From Streptomyces sp. NBC_00193 (GTDB lineage Bacteria > Actinomycetota > Actinomycetes > Streptomycetales > Streptomycetaceae), in assembly GCF_026342735.1 (NCBI RefSeq), contig NZ_JAPEMM010000001.1, positions 2,108,001-2,172,000 on the forward strand: a stretch of 64,000 bases of DNA. Reading direction: 5' to 3'. The notes below the pieces were generated by a model that saw only the letters and a list, made by a program, of their open reading frames with translations, did no database searches and was not told the DNA's origin. Positions within the stretch are counted from its first letter, which is position 1, and each line of letters starts with the position of its first letter. The position numbers and the translations under genes are program-made. This document shows positions 1 through 8,259 of this stretch, one piece after another.

Positions 1-1
1 G

Positions 2-628
2 GGACCGTCTCAGCAGCCCGGATACGGGTACCCCCAGCCCGGACCGGCTCAGCAGCCCGGCTGGGGCTACCCGCCCCCGCCCCAGCAGCCGAAGAAGAAC
101 AACGTCGGAAAGATCGTCGGGTTCTCGTGCCTCGGCATCGTCGGCCTCGTCGTGCTCCTGGGCGTCGTCGGGGCACTGCTCGGCGGCGAGAGCAGCCCGA
201 AGGCGGGCAAGGAACCCACCGCCCCGGCCCCGGCCCCGGCCTCGTCGTCCGCGCCGGCCAAGGCCCCGGAGGCCGCGCCGTCGGCGAAGCCGGAGAAGAA
301 GGCCGCGGTCGCCGTGGTCGCGAAGAACACGAAGTTCAAGAAGAGCATCCTCGCGGACAGCGACGCCTATACGAGCGTTTCGGTGACGGTCACCAACAAC
401 AGCTCGAAGGCCATCAACGTGAACCCGCTGTACTTCGCGATCACCGACACCAACGGCACCAAGCACGTGGCCGAACTCGCGGTCGACGAGGACCAGATCG
501 ACACCGTCGAGCTGGCGCCGGGCGAGAACATCACGGGGACGATCACCGGCAAGGGCGCCTTCACGGCGAAGACGGTGACGTACACCGACGGGCTGATCGG
601 GGACAGCTTCCGCGCCGACGTCTCCTGA
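2..628 (+). CDS. DUF4352-like secreted/membrane protein, 5' truncated
   Basis: The frame is open from the first complete codon of the window, so the true start lies upstream. The visible N-terminal part is a Gly/Pro/Gln/Tyr-rich low-complexity segment of the kind that precedes the single membrane helix in many Streptomyces DUF4352 proteins. A Lys-rich stop (PKKNN) is followed by one hydrophobic helix of about 25 residues (IVGFSCLGIVGLVVLLGVVG), a Pro/Ala/Ser/Lys linker, and a beta-rich extracellular domain of about 110 residues with the SVTVTNNSSKAI and LAPGENITG patterns typical of DUF4352 immunoglobulin-like folds. It is probably exported and tethered by the helix. The function of DUF4352 is not established. 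A small hairpin follows the stop at 653-674. Confidence 0.75.
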   Translation, partial: GPSQQPGYGYPQPGPAQQPGWGYPPPPQQPKKNNVGKIVGFSCLGIVGLVVLLGVVGALLGGESSPKAGKEPTAPAPAPASSSAPAKAPEAAPSAKPEKKAAVAVVAKNTKFKKSILADSDAYTSVSVTVTNNSSKAINVNPLYFAITDTNGTKHVAELAVDEDQIDTVELAPGENITGTITGKGAFTAKTVTYTDGLIGDSFRADVS

Positions 629-652
629 CCGCTCCGCCTGCCGCTGCGCCCG

Positions 653-674
653 ACCTCCCGACCGTACGGGAGGT
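653..674 (+). terminator. Hairpin after DUF4352-like gene
   Basis: ACCTCCCG (653-660) pairs with CGGGAGGT (667-674) around a 6-base loop, 25 bases after the stop. It is a plausible factor-independent terminator, but the stem is short and no T-tract follows. Confidence 0.4.
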
Positions 675-801
675 GGGGCGCACTGTGTTCCGGCCACGAC
701 CGCGTCCGCCAGGGACCGCACGGCCTTCCCCCTCTGCCGGACTCTGGCCGTGCGGCCCTTTCCGGCTCATCCTGGCTTCACGCGGCCGAGGGGGGCGGGG
801 G

Positions 802-1281
802 ATGGCCAGAGCACAGTGGTCCCGGTGGTGGTCCCGGTGGTGGGTGCTGGTGACGGGGATCGCCTTGGTCGCGCTCTCGGCGGGCCTGTACGAGCCGACG
901 CCGTTCCCCGAGCTGCGCCAGATCGACCTGACCGTCCTCAGCGAGGCGCCGGACGGCCGCTGCGAGGTGCGCTGGCGCGACCCGTACGCCCCGCGGGACC
1001 GTGCGGGCGTCTACCGGTGCGACCCGGACCGGGACGCCATCCTCAAAGCCCCGGAGTACGACCCGGAGACCGGGTTCGGCTGGGACTCCGGCTGGGTGCT
1101 CGCCGAGGGCGACCGCAAGGGGGAGCTGTACTCGCTGGACGAGTACGAGGAGACCGGGAACAACGTCAGCGAGGCCCTGTTCGGGGCCGGGCTGTTCGTG
1201 ACGTACCTGGGGCTGCTCGCCGCGGGCGTGCGGGTGAGGCTGCGGCGGCCGGGCGGCGGGGCGCCGGCGGCCGAGCGGTGA
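802..1281 (+). CDS. Small membrane protein of unknown function
   Basis: 159 residues. The chosen ATG (802) follows a G-rich stretch (GGGGGCGGGGG) that can serve as ribosome site. A Trp/Arg-rich N-terminus leads into a hydrophobic helix (residues about 13-29). A soluble extracellular segment of about 90 residues carries two Cys, at CEVRW and VYRCDP, that could form a disulfide. A second helix (FGAGLFVTYLGLLAAGV) ends in an Arg-rich cytoplasmic tail. The topology is thus in-out-in with a central external domain. I do not recognise the family. No close neighbour is co-oriented with short spacing, so it is probably monocistronic. Confidence 0.7.
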   Translation: MARAQWSRWWSRWWVLVTGIALVALSAGLYEPTPFPELRQIDLTVLSEAPDGRCEVRWRDPYAPRDRAGVYRCDPDRDAILKAPEYDPETGFGWDSGWVLAEGDRKGELYSLDEYEETGNNVSEALFGAGLFVTYLGLLAAGVRVRLRRPGGGAPAAER

Positions 1282-1320
1282 AGCCGCGCCCCCGGTCCGG
1301 CTTTCCGACGGGGTGGCCGG

Positions 1321-1518
1321 TCAGCCCGGTTCCCCGCGTCGCTTCCAACCACGCTTGCCCAGCTCGCGCACGGTCGCCCCGAACCGGGCCAGGTCGGCCG
1401 GAGCGTCCTCGTTCATCCTGAGCCGGTCCAGGTCGTTCGCCGACGCTCCCGCGGCCGCCGCCGACGTGTCGAGGTCCGTACGCACGGCCTCCCTCGCGAG
1501 CGGCCCGGTCGGGCCCAT
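1321..1518 (-). CDS. Small hypothetical protein
   Basis: 65 residues from the ATG at 1518. The same frame extends upstream to another ATG at 1575. The body (REAVRTDLDTSAAAAGASANDLDRL...RFGATVRELGKRGWKRRG) is charged, helical and has a basic C-terminus. Third codon positions are almost all G or C, which supports coding. No clear ribosome site precedes either start and I do not recognise a family. It sits in the opposite direction to both neighbours. Confidence 0.45.
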   Translation of the reverse strand: MGPTGPLAREAVRTDLDTSAAAAGASANDLDRLRMNEDAPADLARFGATVRELGKRGWKRRGEPG

Positions 1519-1712
1519 AAGTGCAGGTCGCCGCCGGTTCGGGTGGTCCCAACCGCCGTGACAGTCCGATGACATGGAGCAGACGCTTCACCTACACACC
1601 GTGCGTAATTTTCTTCTTGCAGCCCCGCCAAGCCCCGACAGGCAACAGTCCGTCAGGCAGAGGAGGTGCCGTACAAACCTTCCTCCTTCGATCACCTGCC
1701 ACGGAGTTCCCC

Positions 1713-2639
1713 ATGTCGATCCGCACCCGCTCCCGCCGTCAGACCCTCCTCCGCTCCGCCGTCGCCACCTCCGCCCTCGCGGGAGCCCTGCTGGCTCCGG
1801 GCACCGCCTTCGCGGCCGGGGCCCCCACGACCGGCACCCCGAAGGCCGACGCCTCGGTCCAGGGGCTGGGCGGGGAGCTCGTCAAGCACCTCGTGCTGGC
1901 CAACGGCACCAAGGCGGACCTGTGGAAGAAGGGCAAGGCCTCGTACTGGCTGGACGTCTACTCCGAGGGCAGCAGCCAGCTCGGTTACATCACCGTCGGC
2001 GGTCCGGGCGAGCAGACCGAGGACGGCGAGCAGATCGCCGGGATGTGGGTCACCCTGAACAGCAAGGGCCAGGTCCAGTCGTGGAAGAACCCGGCGTCGC
2101 TGGGCTTCGCACAGGGCGGCAGCGAGACGCGTCAGGGCTGCACGGTGTCGTGGCACATGGCCACTCCCTTCGACGGCCTCAGCCTGGAGCTCTCCAACGG
2201 CCCCGCGGGCCCGGTCGCCACGCTCATCCGCCAGAACGGCACCGGGAAGGTGGCCACGCTCACCAAGGCCAACCCCGTCGCCCTCTCCGGAGGCGCCCGC
2301 ATCAAGGCCGCCGACGACCCGCTGACGCCGCAGTTCCAGATGCGCGTCGACGGCGGTGTGATCCCGTGGCTGGGCTACAACTTCCCCGCGCCCCTCAAGG
2401 ACTGCGGCGTCAAGCCCTCCACCCCACCGGCCAAGCCCTCCGCCACCCCGAAGCCCGCCGTCTCCGCCCACGGCGGCTCGCAGACCGTCGTGGTCCCCAA
2501 GGGCGGCGTGGCGGCCGGCGCCGAGGTGGCCGGCTCCCCCAACAGCGCGTCCGCGTGGACCGCGGCCGGAGCGGGTTCCGCGGTGCTCGGCGCCGGCGGC
2601 TTCCTCCTGCTCCGCCGCCGCTCGGCCCGACAGCGCTGA
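1713..2639 (+). CDS. Secreted protein with C-terminal membrane anchor
   Basis: 308 residues. The ATG at 1713 is preceded by GGAG (1703-1706). A cleavable signal peptide covers residues 1-35 (RSRRQTLLRS, hydrophobic core, AFA/A). The mature part is a beta-rich domain of about 210 residues with one Cys near GCTVSW and one near KDCGVK, then a Pro/Lys/Ser/Thr-rich cell-wall spanning linker, then a hydrophobic helix and the basic tail LLLRRRSARQR. This is the layout of wall-linked Streptomyces surface proteins, but I see no LAxTG or LPxTG sortase motif, so anchoring is probably by the helix alone. Two hairpins follow the stop. The function is unknown. Confidence 0.75.
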   Translation: MSIRTRSRRQTLLRSAVATSALAGALLAPGTAFAAGAPTTGTPKADASVQGLGGELVKHLVLANGTKADLWKKGKASYWLDVYSEGSSQLGYITVGGPGEQTEDGEQIAGMWVTLNSKGQVQSWKNPASLGFAQGGSETRQGCTVSWHMATPFDGLSLELSNGPAGPVATLIRQNGTGKVATLTKANPVALSGGARIKAADDPLTPQFQMRVDGGVIPWLGYNFPAPLKDCGVKPSTPPAKPSATPKPAVSAHGGSQTVVVPKGGVAAGAEVAGSPNSASAWTAAGAGSAVLGAGGFLLLRRRSARQR

Positions 2640-2650
2640 GGCCCCCCGCC

Positions 2651-2671
2651 CGGCTCGGCAGCGCCGAGCCG
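2651..2671 (+). terminator. Hairpin 12 bases past stop of the surface protein
   Basis: CGGCTCGGC (2651-2659) pairs perfectly with GCCGAGCCG (2663-2671), 3-base loop. It is the first of two stacked hairpins after the surface protein gene. Confidence 0.55.
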
Positions 2672-2680
2672 CACCTGCCG

Positions 2681-2710
2681 CCCCCGTGAGGCCCCCCGGC
2701 CTCACGGGGG
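2681..2710. terminator. Strong bidirectional-type terminator hairpin
   Basis: A perfect 13-bp stem, CCCCCGTGAGGCC (2681-2693) with GGCCTCACGGGGG (2698-2710), with a CCCC loop. It lies between two convergent genes and can serve either strand. Confidence 0.75.
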
Positions 2711-2852
2711 CTTCCGGGGTGCTCCGGGGGCTCCTGGCGGCGTCCGGGGGCTCCGGCCCGTCCGGAGACCGGCTGGGAGGGATGCCACGGGGGTGCGACC
2801 CACGCAGCCGCCGGCCGGCCAGCAGTCCCCGGAGCACCCTGACCGGTCGCCC

Positions 2853-4625
2853 CTACCCGTACAGCTCCTCGATCTCGCGCGCGTACCGCTCCGCCACCGC
2901 CCGGCGGCGGAGCTTCAGGGTCGGGGTGAGGGTGCCCGCCTCCACGGTGAACTCCCCGGGCAGGACCCGGAAGGCGCGGACGCGGGCCGGGCGGGAGACC
3001 GTGGCGTTGGCCGCCTCGACCGCTTCCGCGACGAGGGCCCGTACGGCAGGGTGCTCGCCGGGGGCGGCCGGGTCCAGGGTCACCGCCTCGCGGGCCGCCC
3101 AGGCGGCGATCTCCTCCGCGTCCAGGGTGATCAGGGCCACCGGGTGGGGGCGGCGGTCGCCGATCATGACCGCGCGGGAGACGTAGCGGGAGCGCTGGAC
3201 GGCGAACTCCAGCTCGGTGGGGGTGATGTTCTTGCCCGCCGAGGTGATGATCAGCTCCTTCTTGCGGCCGGTGATGGAGAGGTAGCCGTCCGGGTCGACC
3301 TCGCCCAGGTCACCGGTGTGCAGCCAGCCGTCCGGGTCGAGCGTCTCGGCCGTGGCCGTGTCGTTGGCGTGGTAGCCCGGGAAGATCATCGGGCCCCGGG
3401 CCAGCACCTCACCGTCCTCGGCGATGCGGACCTCGCACCCGGCGATCGGGCGGCCCACCGATCCGTAGCGGATCCCGTCCGGGTGGTTGAGGCTGATGAC
3501 CCCGCCCGACTCCGTCATGCCGTAGCCCTCGAAGACCGCGATCCCACAGGCCCGCAGGAAGTCGAGGGTGGCCGGGGCGATCGGGGCGCCGCCCGTCAGC
3601 GCCCATTTCAGGCGCCCCCCGAAGGCTCCTCTGACCAGGGAGTACAAGGTCTTCCCGGCAGCCTCGTACGCCGCGCGGTCCGCATCCGGGAGGCGCCCCT
3701 CGGAGGCCAGCAGCCCGAGCCGGACCGCCTCCGCGAAGCGCTCCGCACCGCCCTCCTGGGACTCCGCGAGGGAGAGGACCACGGAGTGCAGCTTCTCGAA
3801 CAGGCGCGGCACGGACGGCAGATGGGTCGGGCGGGCCTCGGCGAGCTCGCCGATGACGTCCTCGATCCGGCCGCCGAAGTAGCAGAGCTCCCCGCCCTCC
3901 AGGAGGGTGGTGAACTGGATCAGCTGGGCCAGCAGGTGGGCGAGGGGGAGGTAGAGGTACGTGGAGTCCCCCGGGCCGCCCTTGATCAGCGGGAGGGTGG
4001 CGTCCTGGATCGCGCCGAGGTTGGCGTGCGTGAGGCGGCACCCCTTGGGCAGGCCGGTGGTGCCCGAGGTGTACACGATGGAGGCGTCGGCCGCGGGGTC
4101 CACCGCCGCGGCGCGGGCGAGGAGTTCGGCTTCCGGCGCCGGGCCGGGGAGGGCGCGCAGCCCGTCCATCTCCACCACCGCGCGCAGCCCCGGGAGCTTC
4201 GGGCGCAGCGCCTCCACCCGCGCCGCCTGCGCGGCGTCGTCGCAGACGACCACCACGGCCGCGGAGTCCGACAGCACCCAGGCGAGCTCCTCCTCCCCGG
4301 CCGTCGGGTACACCGGCACGAGGACGGCCCCGGCGGCCAGGACCCCGAAGTGGGTGTACGTCCACTCCGGCCGGGTCTCCGCGAGCACCGCGACGCGCTC
4401 GCCGGGGGCGACCCCCAGACCGAGCAGGGCGCGGCCGGACTCCCTTACACGGGTGCGCAGTTCGGCGTAGGAGACGGTGCTCCAGCCGCTCTCCCCGCCC
4501 TTGTGGCGGAGCGCGGTCTCGGCCGCGTACCGCTCGCCGGTCCACTCGGTGAACACCGCCAGCGTGCGCGGGCGCACGGCTCGGTCCGTCCCATCAACCG
4601 ATTCGATCGGGTCCATCGGGCTCAT
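2853..4625 (-). CDS. Long-chain fatty acid--CoA ligase (AMP-forming)
   Basis: 590 residues. The start ATG at 4625 has GGAGG 8 bases upstream. An in-frame upstream ATG (4703) lacks a ribosome site. It belongs to the ANL superfamily: it adenylates a fatty acid with ATP, then forms the acyl-CoA thioester in the cytoplasm. The phosphate-binding loop YTSGTTGLPKGC, the GYGMTESGG motif, the HTGDLGEVDPDGYL hinge region and the GRKKELIITSAGKNI segment with the C-terminal Lys are all present, and the length is normal for the FadD15-like group. The gene is divergent from an AraC-type regulator across 119 bases, which suggests that regulator as a local controller. A second ligase of the same type lies at 11797-13680. 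Confidence 0.93.
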   Translation of the reverse strand: MSPMDPIESVDGTDRAVRPRTLAVFTEWTGERYAAETALRHKGGESGWSTVSYAELRTRVRESGRALLGLGVAPGERVAVLAETRPEWTYTHFGVLAAGAVLVPVYPTAGEEELAWVLSDSAAVVVVCDDAAQAARVEALRPKLPGLRAVVEMDGLRALPGPAPEAELLARAAAVDPAADASIVYTSGTTGLPKGCRLTHANLGAIQDATLPLIKGGPGDSTYLYLPLAHLLAQLIQFTTLLEGGELCYFGGRIEDVIGELAEARPTHLPSVPRLFEKLHSVVLSLAESQEGGAERFAEAVRLGLLASEGRLPDADRAAYEAAGKTLYSLVRGAFGGRLKWALTGGAPIAPATLDFLRACGIAVFEGYGMTESGGVISLNHPDGIRYGSVGRPIAGCEVRIAEDGEVLARGPMIFPGYHANDTATAETLDPDGWLHTGDLGEVDPDGYLSITGRKKELIITSAGKNITPTELEFAVQRSRYVSRAVMIGDRRPHPVALITLDAEEIAAWAAREAVTLDPAAPGEHPAVRALVAEAVEAANATVSRPARVRAFRVLPGEFTVEAGTLTPTLKLRRRAVAERYAREIEELYG

Positions 4626-4744
4626 CGGGCTCGCCTCCCCCTGGGGTCGTACCGATGACGCTAGGCACCGGGGAGGCGTCCGCGGCATGACCGGAAGCGT
4701 CACCCCCGCTGACCTCAGCGCTCATTGCGGCTACCGTCGGACCC

Positions 4745-5761
4745 ATGGGGAGGCGGACGGTCACCGTGCACCACGTGCGTGCCGTGCTCGCGGGGGCGCG
4801 CGGCAGCGGGCTCGACACCGTGCCGCTGCTCCAGGAGGCGCAGATTCCGCCGCTGCTGCTGGGCGACGACCGGGCGCGGGTCACGCCCGCGCAGTTCGCG
4901 CGGCTGTTCCGGGCGCTGTACCGGGCGACGCATGACGAGTTCCTGGGCCTGTCCACCGTCCCCAGCCGGCCCGGGACCTTCGCGATGATGTGCAGGGCCT
5001 CCCTGGGCTGCCGCGATCTCGGTGCGGCGGTGGAGCGCTCCGCCACTTTCTACGGACTGTTCCCCGGCGGGCCGGAGCTGGCGCTCGAAGTCGAGGGCGG
5101 GCAGGCGTGGTTCATGGTGCGGAACGAGTTCGCGCGGGACGAGGAGCGCTTCCTCACCGAGTGCGTGCTCGCCATCTGGCACCGGCTGAGCAGCTGGCTG
5201 ATCGGCCGGCGCATCCCGCTGACCCACGCCTCCTTCGCGTATCCGGCGCCGCCGCACGCGGAGGAGTACGAGCTCCTCTTCGACTGTCCGGTCCGCTTCG
5301 GCGAGGCCCGCACGGGCGCGGCCGTGGCCTTCGACGCGCACTGGCTGACGGCTCCGCTCGTACGGGACGAGGCCGCGCTCGACGCGATGCTCCGGCGGGC
5401 CCCCTTCGACCTGCTGTCCCGGCCGGCCTACGGGACCACGGTCGCGGAGCAGGTCCGCCGGACCCTGACCCAGGCCCTGCGCGGCTCGCCGCGCCTGCCG
5501 GAACTGGGCGAGGTGGCGGCGCGCCTGGCGGTCTCCCCGGCCACGCTGCGGCGGCGGCTGCAGCAGGAGGGCACGTCCTTCCAGCAGTTGAAGGACCACG
5601 TGCGGCGCGATGCGGCGATCGCCGGCCTGGCGGAGAGCCGCGAACCCATCGCGGAGCTGGCGGCCCGCCTGGGCTTCTCGGAGGACACGGCCTTCCACCG
5701 CGCCTTCCGCCGCTGGACGGGCACCACCCCGGGTGCGTACCGCATCGCGTCGGGCGGCTGA
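4745..5761 (+). CDS. AraC-family transcriptional regulator
   Basis: 338 residues. The N-terminal 200 residues resemble the Arabinose_bd (PF12625) sensor found in regulators of lipid and aromatic catabolism. The C-terminal 100 residues hold the double helix-turn-helix (LPELGEVAARLAVSPATLRRRLQQEG, then AELAARLGFSEDTAFHRAFRRWTG). The family binds promoters as a dimer or monomer in response to an effector. The gene is divergent from the acyl-CoA ligase at 2853-4625, so control of fatty-acid activation is the simplest hypothesis. The ATG at 4745 was chosen because it begins the conserved domain and lies 119 bases from the divergent start. Confidence 0.88.
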   Translation: MGRRTVTVHHVRAVLAGARGSGLDTVPLLQEAQIPPLLLGDDRARVTPAQFARLFRALYRATHDEFLGLSTVPSRPGTFAMMCRASLGCRDLGAAVERSATFYGLFPGGPELALEVEGGQAWFMVRNEFARDEERFLTECVLAIWHRLSSWLIGRRIPLTHASFAYPAPPHAEEYELLFDCPVRFGEARTGAAVAFDAHWLTAPLVRDEAALDAMLRRAPFDLLSRPAYGTTVAEQVRRTLTQALRGSPRLPELGEVAARLAVSPATLRRRLQQEGTSFQQLKDHVRRDAAIAGLAESREPIAELAARLGFSEDTAFHRAFRRWTGTTPGAYRIASGG

Positions 5762-5782
5762 GGCGCCCGACGCCCGCGGCTG

Positions 5783-6316
5783 CTAGCGGGTCGCGCCGGG
5801 GACCTGGAGGGTGAACAGGCCGCAGTCGCAGCCGCCGTTGCCCGTGGCGCAGGAGCCCTTCGGGGTCGTGGCGGCGGCCGGGGCCGGGGCGGAGCAGCCC
5901 GTGGTGGCGGCTTCGGCGCAGGTGTTGCCCGCGCAGGAGCGGCAGGCGTTCATCTCGCAGCCGCGGCAGGCGGAGGCGGGGGCGTTGCAGCCGCGGCAGG
6001 CGCTGACCGCGCAGGTGGCGCAGGCCGCGCCGGCGACGTCGCAGGAGGTGCAGGCGTTCATCTCGCACGCGGTGCAGGCCGACGCGGGGGCCGTGCAGCC
6101 CCGGCAGGCGCTGACGCCGCAGGACGCGCAGAGCTGCGTACCGCTGCCGCACCCGCCCCGCTCGGTGCGCTCGCCGCGGTCGCAGGCACGGGCGCCGCGG
6201 GCGCTCGGGGCGGTCCGGCCGTCGCGGCGGAGCGTGCCGATCTCGGCGACCGGCCGCCCGACCTCGCCCGCGCGGGTCGCGAGGCCCGCCAGGCCCGCCA
6301 GGCCCGCCAGGCCCGT
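5783..6316 (-). CDS. Cysteine-rich CxxC-repeat reading frame (likely frameshifted extension)
   Basis: An open frame with 23 Cys and eight CxxC motifs (CASC, CRGC, CTAC, CTSC, CATC, CRGC, CRGC, CRSC). The spacers alternate exactly 4 and 6 residues, giving an 18-residue unit repeated four times inside a 36-residue (108-base) duplication. It ends GGCDCGLFTLQVPGATR. Third positions are almost all G/C. There is no convincing start codon. The frame runs on, one base out of phase, from the membrane protein 6316-6834, through GLAGLAGLAGLA encoded by repeated GGCCTGGCG units. I infer either a programmed or accidental frameshift joining the two, or a separate gene with an unusual start. Closely spaced CxxC pairs suggest metal binding. 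The function is unknown. Confidence 0.45.
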   Translation of the reverse strand, partial: TGLAGLAGLAGLATRAGEVGRPVAEIGTLRRDGRTAPSARGARACDRGERTERGGCGSGTQLCASCGVSACRGCTAPASACTACEMNACTSCDVAGAACATCAVSACRGCNAPASACRGCEMNACRSCAGNTCAEAATTGCSAPAPAAATTPKGSCATGNGGCDCGLFTLQVPGATR

Positions 6317-6320
6317 CAGG
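6285..6320. repeat. Tandem 9-bp repeat at the frame change
   Basis: About four copies of AGGCCCGCC (plus strand), encoding the GLA GLA GLA run on the minus strand. Such repeats favour slippage. The repeat lies just after the stop of the membrane protein and just before the CxxC frame becomes recognisable. Confidence 0.7.
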
Positions 6321-6834
6321 ACCGCCGCCGCCCCGGCACCGCCGCCGCCAGCGCGGCGAAGAGCACCACGACCAGACCGAGCGCCGCCAGGCCCAGCGCC
6401 GCCAGGTGGACGATGGTGATCCACAGCGCCGGCTTGCCGTACGCCCGGTCGCCCAGGGCGCGGGCCTCGCCCTTGTACGTCGGCCCGTCCGGGCCACCGC
6501 GGTCGATCTCGTCCGCGTACGCGTACAGCGTGCCGGCCCGGACCTTCCCGTCGGCGGTCCTCCACTCCACACCCTCGCACGTGGCGCTGGCGCGCCCCGA
6601 ACCGCCGCCGCGGCCCACGACGACCATCGACCCGCAGTTGCTCCGGAGTTGGACCGTGACCGGATCGGCGAAGGCGTAGGCGGCGCCCCAGCCGGCGGGC
6701 TGCTGGGAGGCCATCCCGACGAAGAAGAACGCGGCGATGCCGATCCCGGTGAGGACCAGGCCCAAGGTTGCCCGGTTCTTGAACCTCTGCGCGCGCGTTG
6801 CGACCGCCACAACTCCCCCAAATGGTGTGTTCAT
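6316..6834 (-). CDS. Two-helix membrane protein of unknown function
   Basis: About 172 residues from the ATG at 6834. A GTG at 6810 beginning VAVATRAQRFKNRATLG is an equally credible start. A basic N-terminus precedes helix 1 (LGLVLTGIGIAAFFFVG). An external domain of about 75 residues follows with two Cys (SNCGSM, ATCEGV) that could pair. Helix 2 (WITIVHLAALGLAALGLVVVLFAALAAAV) ends in GRRRS. I do not recognise a characterised family. The stop is followed directly, in the next frame, by a long cysteine-rich coding frame, so the true product may be longer (see that entry). It is divergent from the lipase at 7026. Confidence 0.65.
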   Translation of the reverse strand: MNTPFGGVVAVATRAQRFKNRATLGLVLTGIGIAAFFFVGMASQQPAGWGAAYAFADPVTVQLRSNCGSMVVVGRGGGSGRASATCEGVEWRTADGKVRAGTLYAYADEIDRGGPDGPTYKGEARALGDRAYGKPALWITIVHLAALGLAALGLVVVLFAALAAAVPGRRRS

Positions 6835-7025
6835 GCCAAGTCCGATGCTCCGCATGGCTGAATTCCACCCTGCGTGTCGCGCGTTTGTACCGCACCCGCG
6901 GCCACCCCGACAAGGTGGCCCGGGGCCAGGAAAGCTGAGCTGTGCGGTCAGCGACGTTCCTACCGGTCGGTCACTACCTTCTCCTCACCTACCACCCCCA
7001 CCCGGACCCTTGGGAGAGCCGCCCC

Positions 7026-8204
7026 ATGCGCATCCGAAGCTCAGCACTCGCCGCAGTGGCCGCCCTGGCCCTCTCGGCCGCGATCCCCGGCACGGCCGAC
7101 GCCGCCCAGGAGAGCATCACCACCTCCGAGGCCGCGGAGACCGCCGCCCGCCCCGGCGACATCGTCAGCAGCGCGCCGTCCGCGTTCCACCCGCTGCCCG
7201 GCCAGCCCACCAACACCAGGGCCTGGAAGATCCACTACAACTCCACGACCGCCGACGGAGCCCCCAACGTCGTCTCCGGCACCGTCATCGTCCCGCAGGA
7301 CGGCCGCACCGGCCCACGCCCCCTGATCACCTACGCCGTCGGCACCGTCGGCCTGGGCGACTCCTGCGCCCCGAGCAACAACCTCCCGTACGGCACCGCC
7401 ATGGAGGCCAACCTCATCCAGCAGCTCACCCTGCGCGGCTGGGCCGTCGTCGTCACCGACTACGAGGGCCTCGGCACCCCCGGCGTGCACACCTACACCG
7501 TCGGCCCCTCCGCCGGCCACGCCGTCCTCGACGCCGCCCGCGCCGCCACCCGCCTCCCCGAAGCCGGGCTGTCGGCCACGACGCCCGTCGGCATCATGGG
7601 GTACTCCCAGGGCGGCCAGGCCAGCAGCTGGGCCGCCGAGCTGCAGGGCTCGTACGCACCGGAGTTGCAGGTCAAGGGCACCGCGACGGGCGGGGTCCCG
7701 GCCGACCTGCTGAAGGTGGCCGACTTCAACAACGGCTCCTACGGCTCCGGCCTCATCTTCATGGCCGCCGCCGGCCAGGACGCGGCCTTCCCGGAACTGA
7801 AGCTCGACTCCTACCTCAACCCGGCCGGCAAGGTCCTGGTCGGCGCCATGAAGGACAACTGCGTCGCGATCGACGCCATCGCCGGCTCCTTCAAGCGGAT
7901 CTCCGACCTGACCACCCGCAACCCGCTCGCGCAGCCGGACTGGCAGGCCCGCCTCAACCAGAGCAAGCTCGGGCGCACCGCCCCGGCCGCGCCCGTGTTC
8001 CAGTACCACGCGCTCGGCGACGAGCTCATCCCGTACGCCGTCGGGAGCCGGCTGCGCTCCGACTGGTGCGCGCGGGGCGCGAACCTCGAATTCGACACCA
8101 TCTGGATCGGCGAGCACGTCAGCGGCGTCATCACGCAGTCCCCGGCAGCCGCCAACTGGCTCGCCGACCGCTTCGCGGGCCGCTCGTCGCACCCCAACTG
8201 CTGA
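7026..8204 (+). CDS. Secreted lipase (LIP family alpha/beta hydrolase)
   Basis: 392 residues. A signal peptide covers residues 1-26 (cut after ADA). The mature protein is an alpha/beta hydrolase of the secretory lipase family (PF03583). The nucleophile elbow GYSQGG gives Ser194, and likely acid and base are Asp332 (LGDELIPY) and His364 (GEHVSGV). Four Cys suggest disulfides, as in exported actinobacterial lipases. It probably hydrolyses acylglycerols or other esters outside the cell. ATG 7026 follows GGGAGAGCC. It is convergent with the TAP-like peptidase gene, with only 55 bases between the stops. Confidence 0.87.
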   Translation: MRIRSSALAAVAALALSAAIPGTADAAQESITTSEAAETAARPGDIVSSAPSAFHPLPGQPTNTRAWKIHYNSTTADGAPNVVSGTVIVPQDGRTGPRPLITYAVGTVGLGDSCAPSNNLPYGTAMEANLIQQLTLRGWAVVVTDYEGLGTPGVHTYTVGPSAGHAVLDAARAATRLPEAGLSATTPVGIMGYSQGGQASSWAAELQGSYAPELQVKGTATGGVPADLLKVADFNNGSYGSGLIFMAAAGQDAAFPELKLDSYLNPAGKVLVGAMKDNCVAIDAIAGSFKRISDLTTRNPLAQPDWQARLNQSKLGRTAPAAPVFQYHALGDELIPYAVGSRLRSDWCARGANLEFDTIWIGEHVSGVITQSPAAANWLADRFAGRSSHPNC

Positions 8205-8259
8205 CCCGGCACCGGCTGTTGCTGCTGCCCCGTCCGGGAGGGAGCCGTGTTCCGCGGTC

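Noticed and set aside
2793..4658. Very long plus-strand frame over the acyl-CoA ligase gene
   Set aside because: Antisense shadow of the ligase, common in high-GC DNA. The product is Arg/Gly-rich without recognisable motifs, whereas the minus-strand product has a full set of ANL motifs.
5811..6419. Long plus-strand reading frame opposite the CxxC-repeat frame
   Set aside because: It shares the same wobble positions, so it has equal G/C bias, but its Gln/Ala-rich product (QPRQAEAGALQPRQAL) is simply the shadow of TGC codons on the other strand and has no ribosome site or domain pattern. It is not ruled out completely.
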